Source: Streptomyces goshikiensis (GTDB lineage Bacteria > Actinomycetota > Actinomycetes > Streptomycetales > Streptomycetaceae). Taken from it: a DNA stretch of 64,000 nt. The translations under genes were made by a program, and so were the position numbers. The DNA lies in the NCBI RefSeq assembly GCF_014650555.1, contig NZ_BMVE01000016.1:1-64000 (forward strand). Direction: 5' to 3'. How positions within the stretch are numbered: position 1 is the stretch's first letter; each line of letters begins with the position of its first letter. Below the pieces are notes generated by a model. The model made no database searches, was not told where the DNA came from, and saw only the letters and a program-made list of their open reading frames with translations. This document shows, piece after piece, positions 51,398-59,472 of this stretch.

Positions 51398-52052
51398 GGC
51401 TGACCGCCTCCTGCGCGGGAGCGGTGGCCCTGGTGTCGGTGAGCAGCTCGACCATCGGCTCCAGGAAGGTGTACCGGCCGGTGGCGTTGGCGAACAGGTC
51501 GGCCAGCTTGCGCAGTTCGATGAAGCCGACCTGGGGCAGGTGGTCGTAGTACGTCCCCCAGCTGCCCCGCTCCTGCGGGTCGAGCCGGTCCTGGTCGGCG
51601 TCGCCCAGGACCGTGAACCCGATGCCGGCGCGCCGCAGCGACTGGCGCAGCGGGGCGGTGACGGTGCACAGGATGTACTCCATGCCCATGCACCAGGAGA
51701 TGATCGGGATCAGCCGGACCAGTTCCTGACCGGAGCCGGGCACGCTGGCGAGCGCGCCGATCTCGATGACGTTGGCGCGGTCCACCGGGGTGCCGGTGCG
51801 CTCGGCGATCGCCTTCTCGACGGTGGTGTCGAGGTAGCGCTCCGAGAAGAACGGCTCGTCCGAGACGTGGGTGCAGCCGGCGCATCCCACCATGACGGGC
51901 TCGCCGCCCTCGTCCTGCCGGACGGCCACGATGAAGGAGTCGGGGTCCGGCTGGATCTTCGCCGCGTGGACCGCGGCGTAGGTGGTGCGGGCGAGGTCGC
52001 CCGCCTCGTGCCAGGCACTTGTGTCCCGTAGCGCCAGGGATATCTTCAGCAA
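51384..52052 (-). CDS. Thermostable-hemolysin-family protein (GNAT-like)
   Basis: 222-residue protein fitting the thermostable hemolysin family, which has an acyltransferase-like fold: FFSERYLDTTVEKAI, VIEIGALASVPGSGQEL, CTVTAPLRQSLRRAGIGF and WGTYYDHLPQVGFIEL. No signal peptide is present, so a toxin role is unlikely. The likeliest start is TTG 52052, seven bases after GGAGA; it overlaps the amidase stop by 7 nt. With a coupled AMP ligase it may transfer an activated acyl group to an amine (inference). A longer start at 52103 lies inside the amidase gene. Confidence 0.75.
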   Translation of the reverse strand: MLKISLALRDTSAWHEAGDLARTTYAAVHAAKIQPDPDSFIVAVRQDEGGEPVMVGCAGCTHVSDEPFFSERYLDTTVEKAIAERTGTPVDRANVIEIGALASVPGSGQELVRLIPIISWCMGMEYILCTVTAPLRQSLRRAGIGFTVLGDADQDRLDPQERGSWGTYYDHLPQVGFIELRKLADLFANATGRYTFLEPMVELLTDTRATAPAQEAVSRASR

Positions 52053-53554
52053 GACCGAGTCTCCATTCGCGGATGTCCCGGGCCAGGGAGGCGGTGCGCC
52101 CAAGGACGAGCCTGTTCAAGCTGGGCGGCGAGGGCGAACAGGGTCGCCTCGTCACCGAATCGCCCGGTGGCGTGAACGCCGACGGGGAGGCCCGCTTCGG
52201 TCCAGTGCAGGGGGACCGACATGGCGGGCTGGCCCGTGAGGTTCGCCAGCGGAGTCTCGTGGCAGAACTCGACGGCACGCGTGAGCTGCTGCCGGGGAGT
52301 GCCGACGGAGAAGGTGCCGAGCGGCGGGGCCGGCTCGGAGGTGACCGGGCCGAGGAGCACGTCGTAGCCCCGGCGGCTGCCCCGGCCCTGGCGCTCGCCC
52401 TCGCCCTCGTAGAAGCCGGCGAGGCCCCGGGCGGCCCGCTGGAGGGTGGAGACGGCCAGCAGGTAGCCGGCGGCGCTCAGGGTCCGCCCCTGCTCGTACA
52501 GCTCCCAGGTCAGTTCCTCGAACTGGCCGGGCTCCGGGGTACGGCCGCTGAGCAGCGCGAACGAGCTGATCGCGGAGGAGACCCCGGCGGCCCACAGCAC
52601 CAGGAACGGTTCGACGAGGTCGGTGAAGGCCACGGCCGGTTCGGCCTCGACGACCTCGTGTCCGAGCTCGGCGCAGAGGGCCGCAGCCTCGCGCACCGCG
52701 GTCGCGCAGGCGGGGTCGAGGCGGCCGCCGCTGCCGGCGCGGGTGCTGAAGGCGATCCGCAGGCGGCGTCCGGGGCCTTCGGCAACGGCCCGCGCAAACG
52801 TTCCTGCGGCCACCGGCGGCGCCCAGTACGGGTCGCCCGGCGCGGGGCCGGAGATCGCGTCGAGCACGGCGGCGCTGTCGCGGACCGAGCGGCTGACGAC
52901 GTGCTCGGCCGCGAGGCCGTTCATCAGGTCGCCGACGGCGGGGCCCAGCGGTGTCCGCGCCCGGGTGGGCTTGAGCCCGAACACCCCGCAGTTGGAGGCC
53001 GGGATGCGGATGGAGCCGCCCGCGTCGTTGGCGTGCGCGACGGGGACCAGGCCGGCCGCGACGGCCGCGGCGGAGCCGCCGCTGGAGCCGCCCGCGCTGC
53101 GGGCGTGGTCCCAGGGGTTCACGGTGGCGCCCTGGGCCGTGTTCTCGGTGGTGGGCAGCACCCCGAACTCCGCGGTACGCGCCTTGCCCAGCACCCGCAG
53201 CCCGGCGGCCTCGAAGCGGTCGGTCAGCTCACTGCCCTGCGCCGGCACGAACCCCTTCAGGAACCTCGATCCCATCGTCGCCTCCATACCGGCGACGGTC
53301 GGGCCTAAGTCCTTGAGCAGGAAGGGCACGCCGTGCAGGGGCCCCCGCTCCTCGGGGTGCGGGCCATCGGGCTCGTCCGCCTGGGCCAGCGCCCGGTCGA
53401 AGGAGGTGACGGCGACGGACCCCAGTGACCCGTCGAGCCTTTCGATGCGCTCGATGGCGGCGCGCAGCAGATCGCCGCGCGACAGCTCGCCGGTGCGCAC
53501 GAGTTCTGCCTGCGCATGCCCGTCGAGCTCGCGCAGGCGCTCTGAGAAAGACAT
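52046..53554 (-). CDS. Amidase-signature hydrolase
   Basis: 502-residue amidase-signature enzyme. The Ser-Ser-Lys triad is visible: Lys81 in FLLKDLGP, Ser157 in AGGSSGGS and nucleophile Ser181 in DAGGSIRIPAS. First gene of the minus-strand nitrous-acid operon, starting at ATG 53554. The AT-rich region between it and the MarR gene looks like the shared operator. It may unmask or cap an amide-protected amine; protective acylation with later removal is a known resistance strategy (inference). Confidence 0.88.
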   Translation of the reverse strand: MSFSERLRELDGHAQAELVRTGELSRGDLLRAAIERIERLDGSLGSVAVTSFDRALAQADEPDGPHPEERGPLHGVPFLLKDLGPTVAGMEATMGSRFLKGFVPAQGSELTDRFEAAGLRVLGKARTAEFGVLPTTENTAQGATVNPWDHARSAGGSSGGSAAAVAAGLVPVAHANDAGGSIRIPASNCGVFGLKPTRARTPLGPAVGDLMNGLAAEHVVSRSVRDSAAVLDAISGPAPGDPYWAPPVAAGTFARAVAEGPGRRLRIAFSTRAGSGGRLDPACATAVREAAALCAELGHEVVEAEPAVAFTDLVEPFLVLWAAGVSSAISSFALLSGRTPEPGQFEELTWELYEQGRTLSAAGYLLAVSTLQRAARGLAGFYEGEGERQGRGSRRGYDVLLGPVTSEPAPPLGTFSVGTPRQQLTRAVEFCHETPLANLTGQPAMSVPLHWTEAGLPVGVHATGRFGDEATLFALAAQLEQARPWAHRLPGPGHPRMETRSC

Positions 53555-53792
53555 GCCATCACCCTTTCGAAATAGCTTTCAATAAAGCTTTCTTGCGAGA
53601 TGCTAGCTTCTGGTGCGGGGTTCATCAACCGACGACCGGGCCTTGGACCGTGTGTCCTGGGGTGGAAAATCGGACAGATGCCCCCATGAGGTTGGCCACC
53701 CGGACCGACCTTTGATGAGATGCGCGTCAGAACCAGGCCCTGGCAAGGCGCGGCAGGCGCGGCACACCGAACCGCCGCGCGGGAGGCGAAAC
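53555..53792. promoter_or_regulatory. MarR-type operator and divergent promoter
   Basis: Between the amidase operon and the MarR gene. An AT-rich patch at 53565-53608 holds TTTCGAAA (53565-53572), direct repeats AGCTTTC at 53574-53580 and 53586-53592 (12-bp period), and AAAGCTTT (53584-53591). Such dense repeats beside a divergent marR gene are typical of a MarR-family operator. Confidence 0.6.
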
Positions 53793-54260
53793 ATGAACGA
53801 CAGAGCTCCGGCCGGCAACGCGATCCCACTGGACCGGCTGGCCCGCCAGGCGACCCGGCTGGCGCAGCTCGTGAACGCGGCCACCCGGGCGGCCTCGGCC
53901 TCGGCCGGCCTCACTCATGCGGATACGGACGTACTCCTGGCCCTGTACGGCGCGCCGGAGCACCGGCTCCGGCCCACCGCGCTGTCCACCGCGTGCAACC
54001 TCTCCTCGGGCGGCACGAGCAATGTCATCCTCCGGCTGATGCAGGCCGGATACGTGAACCGGGAAGCCGACGCGTACGACGGCCGCAGCACCTGGGTGCA
54101 ACTCACCATGGAGGGAGAGGCACTCGCGTCCTCGGTTCTGGAATCAGCCACAGCGGCGCACGCCCGGCTCCTCGACCGGTTGCCCGGCGGCATCGCCGTC
54201 GCGCTCGACGAACTCCTGGAGATCGCCCTCGGCCACCTCGACGACGGCGCAGGCCGCTAG
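53793..54260 (+). CDS. MarR-family regulator
   Basis: 155-residue winged-helix protein: LTHADTDVLLALYGAPEHRLRPTALSTACNLSSGGTSNVILRLMQAGYVNREADAYDGRSTWVQLT covers the HTH and wing. Start ATG 53793 follows GGGAGGCGAAAC. It is divergent from the amidase/nitrous-acid operon across an operator-like region, so it probably controls that operon in response to a small phenolic or benzoate ligand. Its 3' end overlaps the convergent DsbA-like gene by 117 nt. Confidence 0.85.
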   Translation: MNDRAPAGNAIPLDRLARQATRLAQLVNAATRAASASAGLTHADTDVLLALYGAPEHRLRPTALSTACNLSSGGTSNVILRLMQAGYVNREADAYDGRSTWVQLTMEGEALASSVLESATAAHARLLDRLPGGIAVALDELLEIALGHLDDGAGR

Positions 54261-54947
54261 CCTGGCCCGCCGCGCCTTCTGCCGGCCGGCGGCGGTCCGT
54301 TCGCCCGGGGCCCGCCGAAGGGCCTTCACCCCGGGCGGGGACGCCGCCGCGGCCGGGGCGGCCGCCGTGGACGCGCGCGGGGAGGACCTGGACAGGGCGA
54401 TGAGCTTGGCCATCTGCGCCCCGGTGGGAACCCCCTCGACGCGGTACCCGTCGGCCACGACCGTCGGGGCGATCCGTACGGACCGCCGCGGGGTCACCGC
54501 TTCCTGGTGCCTTCGTACGTAGTAGGGCGAGCGCACCGCCGCGCGGAAGCGCTCCGGGTCGAGCCCGGCGCGCCGGGCGGCCTCGGCCAGCACCGCGAGG
54601 TCCGCGATGTCCTGACCCTCCGTGAAGCGCGCGGAGAAGACCTGGTCGCTGTACGCGTCGCCGCGCCCGTGGTCCGCCGCGTACTGGTAGCCCTGGAGGG
54701 CGAGGCGGCTGGACGTGTTCGCGGGGGCGACCGGGCTCACCCGTACCCCCAGCCGGTCGGCGAGCGGACGCAGACCGCGGTCCCAGCGCTGGGCCGACCA
54801 CACCGGGTCCCAGGCTCCGCGCCGGCTTTCATGGGGATGCCACCGCACCTGAACACCGGAGCCCGCGAGCTCCTCGGTCAGGAAGTGACGGGTGATCATA
54901 CTGGACGGGCATCCGTAGTCGAACCACGAGTCAATCCCGACAGCCAT
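54144..54947 (-). CDS. DsbA/FrnE-like thioredoxin-fold protein lacking CxxC
   Basis: 267-residue thioredoxin-fold protein. The DsbA/FrnE family active site CPxC reads CPSS (FDYGCPSS, about 9-16), so only one Cys remains. VRIAPTVVADGYRVEG is the cis-Pro loop. The last 70 residues are Ala/Arg-rich and overlap the marR gene on the other strand; an earlier functional end is possible. Family members include 2-hydroxychromene-2-carboxylate isomerases acting on aromatics with glutathione or mycothiol. Cytosolic: no leader is visible. Confidence 0.7.
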   Translation of the reverse strand: MAVGIDSWFDYGCPSSMITRHFLTEELAGSGVQVRWHPHESRRGAWDPVWSAQRWDRGLRPLADRLGVRVSPVAPANTSSRLALQGYQYAADHGRGDAYSDQVFSARFTEGQDIADLAVLAEAARRAGLDPERFRAAVRSPYYVRRHQEAVTPRRSVRIAPTVVADGYRVEGVPTGAQMAKLIALSRSSPRASTAAAPAAAASPPGVKALRRAPGERTAAGRQKARRARLAACAVVEVAEGDLQEFVERDGDAAGQPVEEPGVRRCG

Positions 54948-55783
54948 CGCTAGTGGGCGCCTTCCTGCACCTGGGTGCTGTGCTCTGTTGGCCGGTCACC
55001 TCTGGTGCTCCATGGCGGACTTGCACCGCCCGGCCATAGAACCATACCTTCATCCCGGTTTTCAATCAGCTACCGGTATTGGCTCAGCGGCGCCTTAACA
55101 GCGGCTCTGAGCAGCGGAAATACAAGAACGTGAACCCCGGGCGTCGAGATTATGGACAGCTTCTCCGGCCCATTCGCGGTGAAGATCCTGACCAAATGCA
55201 GACCGAGGGGTCTTGTTCTGTTCTCCGTGCGCGGTTCAGGTACGGACTCGGGGACACCCGAGCCGGCCCGGAGTCCGGACCGGCGGACCCACGGAGGGCA
55301 GATCGGGTTCACTCACACACGTGGGCCGGTTCATAAGTCCCCCTGCTCAGCTCTTTCTTCGCCAGCGCCGCCGAATCTACAAACCGTGCCGCCGGTTTGT
55401 CAAAGGCTCATCGGGGTCGATATCGGGCACGGAACGTGAGCATCGATGCCCTCCATGCCCTTTATGCCAGGAGAAATAACCGGGGATGCGGGTAAATACC
55501 GGACACGCCCCGACGAGCCCGCTTCACGGTGGGTGAGGAATTGACCCTCCCGTAACCCCCATATGAACAGGTTGAAGCCAACCAAGTGGACTGTTTCGCG
55601 GGGGCAGTGCGAGGCTGTCACGGCGACCTCGACGCGTGCGGCGACCGGCACGCGGAGGCCTCGCGGAGGCGCCGGGGAGGGGTGACCGATCCAGCCACGG
55701 GCGTGAATCTGATCCACTTCGAGTGAAGATAATACCAACGATGCGGTTTAATATTCCCTGTAAATCTTCCTCAGGAGCTCCCC
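54948..55783. promoter_or_regulatory. 836-bp intergenic region with ARE-type operators
   Basis: Between the DsbA-like gene and the TetR gene at 55784. Short ORFs here lack codon bias and ribosome sites, so I treat it as non-coding. The best site is an inverted repeat at 55379-55400, ACAAACCG-N6-CGGTTTGT. A second ARE-like stretch at 55731-55755 (ATACCAACGATGCGGTTTAA) lies 29 bp before the TetR start. A weaker one is at 55041-55063. Confidence 0.6.
55379..55400. promoter_or_regulatory. Strong ARE-like palindrome
   Basis: ACAAACCG and CGGTTTGT arms with a 6-nt spacer: a perfect 8-bp inverted repeat, 22 bp overall. Size and AAACC/GGTTT arms match GBL autoregulatory elements (ScbR/BarA-type sites). 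It lies 384 bp upstream of the TetR gene at 55784. Confidence 0.65.
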
Positions 55784-56419
55784 GTGACCAAACAGGAACG
55801 GGCCGTACGCACCCGCCACGCACTGCTCAGGTCGGCAGCCGCAGCGTTCGATCAGCGCGGATACGCCGCAGCCACACTGAGCCTGATCAGCAACGGTGCG
55901 GGAGTGAGCCCGGGCGCCCTCCACTTCCACTTCGAGAACAAGGCCGCCATCGCCGCGGCGGTCGAACTCGAAGCCGCCGACACCCTTTGCATGGTCGCCA
56001 CCCACGTGTACATGCGGCAGGGATCCGCGCTCCAGGCACTGGCCGACACCTCCCACGCGCTCGCCCGGGCCTTCACCACCGACGTGGTGGTGCGGGCCGG
56101 CTTCCAGCTCGGCCGTGAGGCGGCCTACGTCAGCTCGCTCGACCTGCACAAAGACTGGGAGCGGTACGTCCACCGGCTGCTGGCCAGGGCCGCCGAGCAG
56201 AACACCCTGCAACCGGGCCTGTCGCACCGGCAGATGGCGGCGATGGTCGTCGCGGCCACCGTGGGCTTCGAGGTGCTCGGGCAGGGCGAGCGGGAGTGGG
56301 TGTCGGCGCATTCGCTCACCAGTTTCTGGCGGCTGATCCTGCCCTCCCTGGCCACCCCCGAGGCCCTGTGCGAGCTGGATCCCACGGGCGGCCGCCTCGG
56401 CGTGATGTCCCGGTCCTGA
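55784..56419 (+). CDS. TetR-family GBL-receptor-like regulator (third)
   Basis: 211-residue TetR protein with the N-terminus MTKQERAVRTRHALLRSAAA and HTH SPGALHFHFENKAAIAAAVE, closely resembling the ArpA/ScbR group. GTG start eight bases after CAGGAG. An ARE-like site lies immediately upstream. Probably a pseudo-receptor or second receptor alongside the gene at 56640-57401, with which it is convergent. Confidence 0.85.
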   Translation: MTKQERAVRTRHALLRSAAAAFDQRGYAAATLSLISNGAGVSPGALHFHFENKAAIAAAVELEAADTLCMVATHVYMRQGSALQALADTSHALARAFTTDVVVRAGFQLGREAAYVSSLDLHKDWERYVHRLLARAAEQNTLQPGLSHRQMAAMVVAATVGFEVLGQGEREWVSAHSLTSFWRLILPSLATPEALCELDPTGGRLGVMSRS

Positions 56420-56639
56420 CCGTACGCACGACGACCGGGCCGACGGGCGAACACAAACAGCGCCACCGGTTTTTCCGGCGGACGGACCACCAGACGGGCA
56501 GAAATAAACAGACCGTCCGGTCTTTTACTAGAAGCCCTTTCTTCCAGCGCGAACCATACGAAAGGGCCCCGGGCGGTACGCCCAGGGCCCACGATTCGAA
56601 CGAACGGTGCGCCGGCCCGCACCCCGGGCCGGTACCCGC
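56420..56639. terminator. Convergent gap with hairpin and operator-like palindrome
   Basis: Between two convergent TetR genes. A hairpin at 56564-56590 (12-bp stem, one mismatch, 3-nt loop) can end both transcripts. A 14-bp inverted repeat AGACCGTCCGGTCT at 56510-56523, flanked by A/T runs, looks like a TetR/ARE-type operator but is not in front of a gene start. Confidence 0.55.
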
Positions 56640-57401
56640 CTACACCGCCGCGGCGTCCCGCGCCGGCTCCTCCCCGGCCCCGGCCACCGCCCCGGCCCCG
56701 GTTTCGGCCCCGGCTTCGGCCCCGATTTCGGCCTCGTCCTCGCAGTCCTCCTGGGCCCGGGCTTCCAGGAGCTTGATCTCCTCGACGACCCGGTCGCCGC
56801 GGTCCGCCGCCATGTCCAGGCGCGCGAGGACGGCGGGCGTCGCGATGCCCGGGTAGAGGTGCTGGTAGAGCGCCGAGACCCAGCGCTCCATGTCCTCGCG
56901 GGCGCTGAGCGTCTGCGAGTAGACCTGGACGCCGGTCCAGGAGGCGGACATGATCCACGCCGTCTCGGCGGGGTTCACGTGCGGCAGCAACTCCCCCTGC
57001 GCCTTGGCCTGGGCCAGCAGTTCCTCCACGACGCCGATCCAGCCGGGCACCGAGCCGCCGCCGAAGATCTCCCGCATCTCGGGCTCCAGCGACAGCCGTG
57101 CGCCCGCGCTCAGCAGGGGCTGGCGCCGCATCCGGTGCGCGAGGACCATCGCCACGTCGAAGAGCTCCTGGAGCTTGCTCTCCCGGGGCGGGACTCCCCC
57201 CTCGACGAACTGCTCGTCGAGCACGCCCTGGGCCAGCTCCTGCTTGGAGCAGAAGTGGAAGTACAGCGCCCCCTTGGTGACGCCCGCCCTGGCGAGGATG
57301 TCCGCGATCGTCGCGGCTTCGTACCCGCGCTCGTCGAAGACCGCCGCGGCCGCTTCCAAGATCGCGCGCCGCGTACGAACCGCACGCTCCTGCCGAGCCA
57401 C
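56640..57401 (-). CDS. GBL receptor, ScbR/ArpA type
   Basis: 253-residue TetR protein starting at GTG 57401 after GGAGG. RQERAVRTRRAILEAAAAVFDERGYEAATIADILARAGVTKGALYFHFCSK follows the ScbR/ArpA HTH region closely, and Trp residues expected in the ligand pocket are present (for example GWIGVVEE, MSASWTGVQ). The C-terminal 35 residues are an acidic/Ala-Gly repeat tail. It is divergent from afsA copy 2, the classic scbR-scbA arrangement, so this is the best candidate for the true butyrolactone receptor. The upstream in-frame extension is made of a tandem repeat and is probably untranslated. Confidence 0.88.
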   Translation of the reverse strand: MARQERAVRTRRAILEAAAAVFDERGYEAATIADILARAGVTKGALYFHFCSKQELAQGVLDEQFVEGGVPPRESKLQELFDVAMVLAHRMRRQPLLSAGARLSLEPEMREIFGGGSVPGWIGVVEELLAQAKAQGELLPHVNPAETAWIMSASWTGVQVYSQTLSAREDMERWVSALYQHLYPGIATPAVLARLDMAADRGDRVVEEIKLLEARAQEDCEDEAEIGAEAGAETGAGAVAGAGEEPARDAAAV

Positions 57402-57605
57402 ATTGCCTCCGAGTGTTCGAGTGCTTCGAGTACTTCGAGTGCTTCGCGGGTCCGAGTGCACCCATTAAAAGGAACCAGCAGGTCCGTATTTTATCAACAA
57501 GAACGACAAGTCTTGACACCGGAATCGCCTTGTAAACAAAACCGGAAAGTACATATCTTACGAGGAGTGCTGTCCCATCCGTCGAACGACTGTGTGGAGA
57601 GGTCA
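57402..57605. promoter_or_regulatory. Divergent receptor/synthase promoter with tandem repeat
   Basis: Shared promoter region of the GBL receptor gene and afsA copy 2. It carries 3.9 copies of a 9-bp unit CGAGTGCTT (57410-57446, with small variants). ARE-like DNA lies near 57497-57520 (ACGACAAGTCTTGACACCGG) and at 57533-57556 (ACAAAACCGGAAAGTACATATC). Binding of the receptor here would give the expected autoregulatory loop. Confidence 0.6.
57410..57446. repeat. 9-bp tandem repeat
   Basis: CGAGTGTT-CGAGTGCTT-CGAGTACTT-CGAGTGCTT-CG, directly upstream of the receptor GTG start. If read in frame it would encode Arg-Ser-Thr repeats, which argues that the true start lies downstream of it. Confidence 0.8.
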
Positions 57606-58583
57606 ATGACCCTGTTCACGTCTGAGAACTATGCCCCGGCGTTAGCCCAGGAAGCCGGCGAGCCGTGGACGAGCCCCGCAGAGCTCCCGCAGCTGACGAG
57701 TACCGTGCCCCGAGAGTACGTGCACCGCAGCTCCGTCGCCGAAGTCTTCCTGACCGGTTACAAGCGCATCGACGACAACGTTTTCCTGATCGGCGGTCAG
57801 TGGCCGCGGGCCCACACCTTCTTCACCGGCGTCGACGGCAGGAGCCACGACCCGGTCCAGGCCGCCGAGACCCTCCGTCAGGCCGGTCTCCTGCTGTGCC
57901 ATTCGGAATATGGAGTTCCACTGAAGCACAAGATGCTTCTGTGGACCCTGGATTTCACGGCCGATCCCTCGCAGCTGCGCATCGGGACCAGCCCCACCGA
58001 ACTCGAAATCCTCGCGACCTGCAGGGATTTCGTCTGGAAGGGCAGCAAGTTCTCCGGCGTCCTCGAAGTCACCATCCGCTGCGACGGCAGGGACGCGGCC
58101 TCCGGGACCGCGACGTTCAGCTGTGTCTCCTCGGCCGTCTACCGCCGCCTGCGCGGTGAGGCCGGTTTCGAGTCCGCGCTGCGGCCGCTGCCGCGCCAGA
58201 CTCCCGTCCCCACCGCCGAGGCCGGCCGGCTGCTCGCCGCCGACGTCGTCCTCGCGCCCGCCGACCGGCCCGGCCGCTGGCTGCTGAGCCCCGACCTCGG
58301 CCACCCGATCCTCTTCGAGCACGCCAACGACCACCACCCGGGCATGGTCCTGGTCGAGGCCGCCCGCCAGGCCGCGTACGCCACGCTGGCCGGCGCCGCC
58401 TTCACCCCGACGGGCATCGAGACCGCCTTCCGCAGCTACGCCGAGTTCGACGCCCCCTGCTGGATCGACACCGAGCTCGTCCCCACCGACGACCCGGCGG
58501 TCCGCAGGGTGCGCGTGACCGGACACCAGGACGGGCGCACGGTGTTCGAGTCGACCGTCACGGGCGCAGTCCCCGTTCTCTGA
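57606..58583 (+). CDS. AfsA-family gamma-butyrolactone synthase (copy 2)
   Basis: 325-residue AfsA protein with two hotdog repeats: VPREYVHRSSVAEVFLTGY, QWPRAHTF, and HPILFEHANDHHPGMVLVEAARQAAYA. The ATG follows GGAGAGG. Divergent from the ScbR-type receptor gene and followed by an SDR, as in known GBL loci. Compared with copy 1, the architecture is the same but the sequences clearly differ, so it is not a recent duplicate. Confidence 0.9.
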   Translation: MTLFTSENYAPALAQEAGEPWTSPAELPQLTSTVPREYVHRSSVAEVFLTGYKRIDDNVFLIGGQWPRAHTFFTGVDGRSHDPVQAAETLRQAGLLLCHSEYGVPLKHKMLLWTLDFTADPSQLRIGTSPTELEILATCRDFVWKGSKFSGVLEVTIRCDGRDAASGTATFSCVSSAVYRRLRGEAGFESALRPLPRQTPVPTAEAGRLLAADVVLAPADRPGRWLLSPDLGHPILFEHANDHHPGMVLVEAARQAAYATLAGAAFTPTGIETAFRSYAEFDAPCWIDTELVPTDDPAVRRVRVTGHQDGRTVFESTVTGAVPVL

Positions 58584-58646
58584 CCCGGCGCGGCCGGGCC
58601 TCGCCCCGGGCCGGCGGGGCCCGACACGATCATCTGGAGGTTGGCT

Positions 58647-59438
58647 GTGCGAGCGTCACTCCCCGTCGCGGGGAACAGCTCGGGGGTGCTCGCCGGCAAG
58701 TCGGCCCTGATCACGGGGGCGAGTTCGGGCATCGGGGCGGCCGCCGCCCGGGTGTTCTGCCGGGAGGGCGCCCGGGTCACCCTGGTGGCCCGCCGGGAGC
58801 CCGAACTCGCTGCCCTGACGGCTGAGTTGACCGCCGCCGGACATCAGGCGCAGTACGTCCTCGCCGATGTCACCCGGGCCGGGGACGCGGTCCGCGCGGT
58901 CGCCGCCGCCGTCGAGGCCTACGACCGTCTCGACGTGGCCTTCAACAACGCGGGCCTCGGCGCCCTCCCGGGCCCCATGCACCTCCAGGACGACAAGGTC
59001 TACGACGAGGTCATGGACGTCAACGTGCGCGGGGTGTGGAACTGCATGCGCGCCGAGCTGACCGCGATGCTGGAGTCCGGCGGCGGCGCCATCGTCAACA
59101 ACAGCAGCACCGCGGGGCTCGTCGCCACGGCGGCCGGCTCCCCGTACATCGCGTCGAAGCACGCGGTGATCGGCCTGACCAAGGCGGCCGCGAAGGAGTA
59201 CGCGCAGCACCGCATCCGGGTCAACGCGCTCGCCACGGGCGCCACCCGCAGCGAGATGATCACCGGCTGGATGGCCGAGGACCCGGCGCGTGAGCCCGCG
59301 ATGGCCCAGAAGGCGATGCTGAGGCGGCTCGCGGAGACCGAGGAGATCGCGGAGGCGGCGGTCTGGCTGTGCGCCGACCGGTCCTCGTACGTCACCGGTA
59401 CGACGCTGGCCGTCGACGGCGGCCGCCTGTCCCACTGA
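58647..59438 (+). CDS. SDR ketoreductase (butyrolactone maturation type)
   Basis: 263-residue classical SDR: TGASSGIG, NNAGLG, IVNNSSTAG with catalytic Ser, YIASKHAV giving YxxxK, and VNALATGATRSEM. The GTG at 58647 is six bases after GGAGG. Directly downstream of afsA copy 2, as the ScbB-type reductases that reduce the keto group of the GBL precursor. It may mark the right end of the cluster. Confidence 0.85.
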   Translation: MRASLPVAGNSSGVLAGKSALITGASSGIGAAAARVFCREGARVTLVARREPELAALTAELTAAGHQAQYVLADVTRAGDAVRAVAAAVEAYDRLDVAFNNAGLGALPGPMHLQDDKVYDEVMDVNVRGVWNCMRAELTAMLESGGGAIVNNSSTAGLVATAAGSPYIASKHAVIGLTKAAAKEYAQHRIRVNALATGATRSEMITGWMAEDPAREPAMAQKAMLRRLAETEEIAEAAVWLCADRSSYVTGTTLAVDGGRLSH

Positions 59439-59472
59439 CCCCCCGCTTCCAGAGACGCCCCCAGCCCGCCCC

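Noticed and set aside
51384..52052. Secreted hemolysin toxin
   Set aside because: No signal peptide is present and the gene is embedded by overlaps in a biosynthetic operon.
55079..55479. Several short plus-strand frames in the intergenic gap
   Set aside because: They overlap one another, lack ribosome sites and codon bias, and have no recognisable domains.
57410..57446. CRISPR-like repeat
   Set aside because: Units are 9 bp, contiguous and without spacers; it is a simple tandem repeat.
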